Shown piece by piece: positions 13,044-16,270 of a stretch of DNA of 16,270 bases. Location of the stretch: contig JAUXHY010000005.1 of NCBI GenBank assembly GCA_030621275.1, positions 1 through 16,270 on the forward strand, in the 5' to 3' direction. Both the position numbers and the translations under genes were made by a program. The notes beneath the pieces are model-generated. The model saw nothing but the letters and a program-made list of their open reading frames with translations. It was not told the origin of the DNA and made no database searches. Numbering within the stretch: the first letter of the stretch is position 1; every line of letters begins with the position of its first letter. The stretch is from a bacterium (GTDB lineage Bacteria; Fidelibacterota; Marinisomatia; Marinisomatales; JAHJCW01).

Positions 13044-14234
13044 TTAAATTTGTCCAATTGATTTCAATAATGTTTGAAACCATCCTTGTTTAATATCAAA
13101 TTCTTTGCCGCCTTTAATTCTTTGAAAATCAATAAGCTTTAACTCATCATTGGCTTCATAATCCATCCCTACAACGCCGTTGTCACCGGCGATTGCACAT
13201 TCAGCAGCTAACATTGCTGATCCTTTAATTAGTGCCAAATCTCTTGAGTTTGGCGCAGCCGATCTTGCAAAATAACCACCTTTTTGCACAAGGGTTCTAT
13301 CTGCTTTCAATTCTTTTGCAAATTTCTTTGCAAACCATTTACCGGGGTTAATAGTATCTAATTTTACATGACCAAAAGCGTCGCGGGGAACTTTCTCTCC
13401 TTTAGCTTCTAATTCGCTAATGATTGTATCTTTTCCGGCACCCTCGCTTAAAAATATATTAACACAGTCTTTTTCATCCATCAACTCTTTCAAACGCACC
13501 ATTTCTGATTTCATATCAATATGTAATTCAGGTACATAAACAGCATCGATGTCCCATCTATTTTTTGATAATTGTATCTCAGGTAAAAAAGTACGTTTAT
13601 TTAATCGATACCGATACGCAACTGCCGTTGCAGCAGTAAGCCACCCACAATGGCGACCCATAACTTCGTGAATAATTAATTGTCGAGTACTTGTTGTATT
13701 TTCATTAACAACATTTTCAAAGAAAACAGCTCCCTGTTCAGCAGCAGTTAGAGCACCCAAAGTTTGAGTAATTGGTATTACATCATTATCAACAGTTTTG
13801 GGCATACCTACAACTGTTAAATTGTAGTTATTGTCTTTTAAATATTTGGACAATTCTGCTGCCATTGTATTGGTGTCATCGCCACCAATTGTATGTAAAA
13901 TGTTAACTTCATCCTTCACTAATTGATTAGCTGCAACCTCAAGCGGGTTTTCATTTTCCTTTACATATCCTTTTTTAATACAATCGTCAATATTTGTAAG
14001 TTTAACGCGACTATTACCAATCGGGCTACCGCCAAATTCATATAATATTTTCGCATTACTTTTCACAGATTCAGGAATTTCAATACTTTTACCAAGGAGA
14101 AGACCACGGTAACCATTTAAATATCCCATTAACTCGGCGTTTGGAGCCAGTTTATTATATTCTTCAATTAGCGCTCCAATAGAAGCGGATAGACAAGGCG
14201 CAATACCTCCGGCTGTTAGAAATGCTATTTTCAT
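13044..14234 (-). CDS. 6-phosphofructokinase, pyrophosphate-dependent type predicted
   Basis: This 396-residue enzyme would phosphorylate fructose 6-phosphate to fructose 1,6-bisphosphate. Family motifs are TAGGIAPCLS (7-16, GG loop), GGSPIGNSR (68-76), GGDDTN (117-122), MPKTVDNDV (144-152, catalytic Asp149 region), MGRHCGWL (192-199, substrate phosphate and transition state) and LSEGA (262-266). Two positions decide the phosphoryl donor: ATP enzymes have Gly after GGD (GGDG) and Gly before TID, whereas this protein has Asp120 (GGDD) and Lys146 (PKT). Both are known markers of PPi-dependent enzymes, so a reversible PPi reaction is predicted. The length is longer than ATP-type bacterial PfkA (about 320). 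The Shine-Dalgarno is weak (AAGAG). It shares a 43-bp divergent region with the acetoacetyl-CoA synthetase gene and is followed after 18 bases by the aldolase. Confidence 0.92.
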   Translation of the reverse strand: MKIAFLTAGGIAPCLSASIGALIEEYNKLAPNAELMGYLNGYRGLLLGKSIEIPESVKSNAKILYEFGGSPIGNSRVKLTNIDDCIKKGYVKENENPLEVAANQLVKDEVNILHTIGGDDTNTMAAELSKYLKDNNYNLTVVGMPKTVDNDVIPITQTLGALTAAEQGAVFFENVVNENTTSTRQLIIHEVMGRHCGWLTAATAVAYRYRLNKRTFLPEIQLSKNRWDIDAVYVPELHIDMKSEMVRLKELMDEKDCVNIFLSEGAGKDTIISELEAKGEKVPRDAFGHVKLDTINPGKWFAKKFAKELKADRTLVQKGGYFARSAAPNSRDLALIKGSAMLAAECAIAGDNGVVGMDYEANDELKLIDFQRIKGGKEFDIKQGWFQTLLKSIGQI

Positions 14235-14277
14235 ATTATTTTTACTCTTAACATAAATAATTTTTGTATTTTTTTAT

Positions 14278-16242
14278 ATGAATAATCAGGTAAAAAAGAT
14301 ACTCTGGAAACCTACAAAAAAACAAATCAAAGAATCACAGATGACAAGATTCACAGAATTTGTGAATGATTGTCACCGATTATCTTTGCAAAATTACGAA
14401 GAATTACACAATTGGTCTGTAAAAAATATTGCTGATTTTTGGCAAACATTTTATGATTTTAGCAAAATAATTCATACAGGCAAAATAAAATCGGTGGTTA
14501 GTGATGATTCTAAAATGCCGGGAGCTAAATGGTTCTCCGGTATCAAATTGAATTTTGCTGAAAATCTCTTACATTATCAGGATGACAAAAATGCCATCAT
14601 ATTTAAAGGTGAAGATAGAAAACCACAATATATTACATATAAACAATTATTTGATAGAGTGTCAATTTTAGCAAGCGCAATGAGAAATGCTGGCGTACAA
14701 CAGGGAGATAGGATTGCCGGATTTTTACCAAATATGCCAATCGCCATAATCGCAATGCTTGCAACCGCTTCAATCGGAGCAATTTGGAGTTCATGCTCCC
14801 CTGATTTTGGAATAAAAGGTGTATTAGATCGCTTCAAACAGATAAAACCAAAAATTTTATTCGCAGTGGACAGATATTATTACAATGGCAAAAAGTTTAA
14901 TTATCTTGATAAAGTTAAGCAAATCGCAGAACAACTACCGACTTTAGAAAATGTGATAATAAATCCATATATTTCACACTCCGTTAATGTTGATGATATT
15001 CCGAAAGGAATCAGTTACAAAGATTTCACAAATAAATCCACTAAACAAGAATTGCAATTTGAGCAATTGCCATTTGATCATCCATTATATATTATGTATT
15101 CCTCGGGAACAACCGGAATGCCCAAAGCTATTGTCCACGGAGCCGGGGGAACATTAATACAACATCTTAAGGAGTTACGTTTACATACCAATCTAACTCA
15201 TGAAGATAAAATATTCTATTTTACAACTTGTGGTTGGATGATGTGGAATTGGCTTGTTTCCGCATTAGCGATTGGCTCTACCGTGGTTTTGTACGACGGT
15301 TCGCCATTCCATCCGGATGGAAATGCCTTGTGGAATTTAGCTGATGAACTTGGCATAACAGTATTTGGTACTAGTGCAAAATACATCGCAAGTTGCGATG
15401 CAGCCGAAGTTAAACCAATAACTAATAATAAATTGTTAGAACTTAGAACAATTCTTTCAACCGGTTCCCCACTTTCACCAGAGAGTTTTGATTATGTTTA
15501 CGACAATATTAAAAAAGATTTGACCCTTTCATCGATTGCAGGCGGCACTGATATTATATCTTGCTTTGTTTTAGGAAATCCAAATTTGTCGGTTTATCGT
15601 GGAGAGATCCAATGTAAAGGGCTAGGAATGAATGTGCACTCATATTCGGTCAATGGAAAATCTCTAATTAATAAACAAGGCGAATTAGTTTGCACCAGAC
15701 CTTTTCCTTCAATGCCAATCTATTTTTGGAATGACTCCGATAGAGAAAAATATCGAAAAGCATATTTTGAGGAATATCCCGGTATCTGGCATCATGGAGA
15801 TTATATTTCTATCAGTAAACATGGTGGAATAACAATGCACGGAAGAAGCGATGCAACCCTAAACCCGGGTGGTGTCAGAATTGGTACATCAGAAATCTAT
15901 AGAGTGGTGGAAAACATGCCTGAGATAGATGACAGTTTAGTTATCGGTCAGGAATGGCAAGGCGATGAAAGAGTTATCCTATTTGTAAAATTAAATGATG
16001 GATACAATCTTGATAAAACACTAATTACTAAAATTAAAAATATAATAAAATTAAATTGTTCACCACGTCATATTCCTGCAAAGATATTATTGACTCCCGA
16101 TATTCCTTATACTATTAATGGGAAAAAAGTGGAAATTGCCGTTAAGAAAATAATCTTCGGTAAAAATATTAGTAATCGTGAAGCTCTTTCAAATCCCGAA
16201 AGTTTGGATTATTATAAAAATTTAGAGGAATTGAACAAATAA
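14278..16242 (+). CDS. Acetoacetyl-CoA synthetase (acetoacetate-CoA ligase)
   Basis: A 654-residue adenylate-forming enzyme that activates acetoacetate with ATP and CoA. The ANL motifs are intact: YSSGTTGMPK (274-283, P-loop), GGTD (422-425), HGD (506-508), GRSDATLNPGGVRIGTSEIY (522-541), and the catalytic lysine region PYTINGKK (610-617, Lys616). Subfamily signs of acetoacetyl-CoA rather than acetyl-CoA synthetase are the N-terminal 'LWKPTKKQIKESQMTRF' (9-25), 'WFSGIKLNFAENLL' (85-98), 'TTCGWMMWNWLVSALA' (316-331) and 'GGTDIISCFVLGNP' (422-435). The length is as expected. No Shine-Dalgarno precedes the ATG, but the start agrees with the family N-terminus. It may serve in use of ketone-body-type intermediates or in mobilising polyhydroxybutyrate. 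It stands alone on its strand and is followed by a palindrome. Confidence 0.93.
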   Translation: MNNQVKKILWKPTKKQIKESQMTRFTEFVNDCHRLSLQNYEELHNWSVKNIADFWQTFYDFSKIIHTGKIKSVVSDDSKMPGAKWFSGIKLNFAENLLHYQDDKNAIIFKGEDRKPQYITYKQLFDRVSILASAMRNAGVQQGDRIAGFLPNMPIAIIAMLATASIGAIWSSCSPDFGIKGVLDRFKQIKPKILFAVDRYYYNGKKFNYLDKVKQIAEQLPTLENVIINPYISHSVNVDDIPKGISYKDFTNKSTKQELQFEQLPFDHPLYIMYSSGTTGMPKAIVHGAGGTLIQHLKELRLHTNLTHEDKIFYFTTCGWMMWNWLVSALAIGSTVVLYDGSPFHPDGNALWNLADELGITVFGTSAKYIASCDAAEVKPITNNKLLELRTILSTGSPLSPESFDYVYDNIKKDLTLSSIAGGTDIISCFVLGNPNLSVYRGEIQCKGLGMNVHSYSVNGKSLINKQGELVCTRPFPSMPIYFWNDSDREKYRKAYFEEYPGIWHHGDYISISKHGGITMHGRSDATLNPGGVRIGTSEIYRVVENMPEIDDSLVIGQEWQGDERVILFVKLNDGYNLDKTLITKIKNIIKLNCSPRHIPAKILLTPDIPYTINGKKVEIAVKKIIFGKNISNREALSNPESLDYYKNLEELNK

Positions 16243-16244
16243 AG

Positions 16245-16270
16245 TAGAGACAGGGCATGCCCTGTCTCTA
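16245..16270. repeat. Perfect 26-bp palindrome, likely dispersed repeat and/or terminator
   Basis: Two 13-base arms (TAGAGACAGGGCA and its exact complement) meet at the central GCATGC, giving a stem with no unpaired loop bases in the drawn form. It begins three bases after the acetoacetyl-CoA synthetase stop and reaches the window edge. The G at 16244 could extend it if the next base is C. The position suits transcription termination, but no T-tract can be seen before the window ends. The shape also resembles short GTAGAGAC-type palindromes that occur in many copies in some bacterial genomes. Confidence 0.75.

Overview
The window is a low-GC, gene-dense bacterial chromosome segment. It looks like the Bacteroidota/Chlorobi/Ignavibacteria side of the tree, or a neighbouring uncultured lineage. 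The reasons are the AT-rich codon use, mostly weak Shine-Dalgarno sites mixed with a few strong ones, one promoter matching the Bacteroidota TTTG/N19/TAnnTTTG pattern upstream of the tetR gene, a pyrophosphate-type phosphofructokinase, and a thiamine pyrophosphokinase of the Bacteroides-like 'GATG' type. This placement is inference. No tRNA, rRNA, CRISPR array or transposase was found, and no stretch over 300 bases lacks a gene.

Region 1 (1-8525, all minus strand) is an envelope-lipid transport locus. Reading in the direction of transcription, it holds: an MMPL/RND exporter (RND2), an SGNH hydrolase and a LolA-like periplasmic protein; then a TetR regulator with its own promoter and operator-like palindrome; then a second MMPL/RND exporter (RND1), a second LolA-like protein, a patatin-like phospholipase, and the first 17 codons of a family 2 glycosyltransferase that runs off the left edge. 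Gene junctions are very tight: ATGA overlap, TAATG overlap, and 1-nt and 8-nt gaps. The exporter plus LolA-like pair therefore occurs twice around one TetR gene. A sequence resembling the tetR operator also occurs in front of RND1, where it joins three tandem 16-bp units. A reasonable model is regulated export and remodelling of a lipid or glycolipid, with the LolA-fold proteins as periplasmic carriers and the two hydrolases as modifying enzymes.

Region 2 (8605-11811, plus strand) is a compact operon: an unassigned protein with GNAT-like features, thiamine pyrophosphokinase, a sodium:solute symporter, and a half-size GDT1/TMEM165 (UPF0016) cation exporter. The last gene is interrupted by an in-frame TGA but is otherwise intact. 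Several neighbours end in TGA, so this is not a simple genetic-code difference. A strong bidirectional hairpin terminator (11814-11855) closes the operon.

Region 3 (11865-14234, minus strand) is a two-gene glycolytic unit: PPi-type phosphofructokinase followed by class II fructose-bisphosphate aldolase. Divergent from it, acetoacetyl-CoA synthetase (14278-16242, plus strand) is followed by a perfect 26-bp palindrome at the right edge, which may be a dispersed palindromic repeat acting as a terminator.
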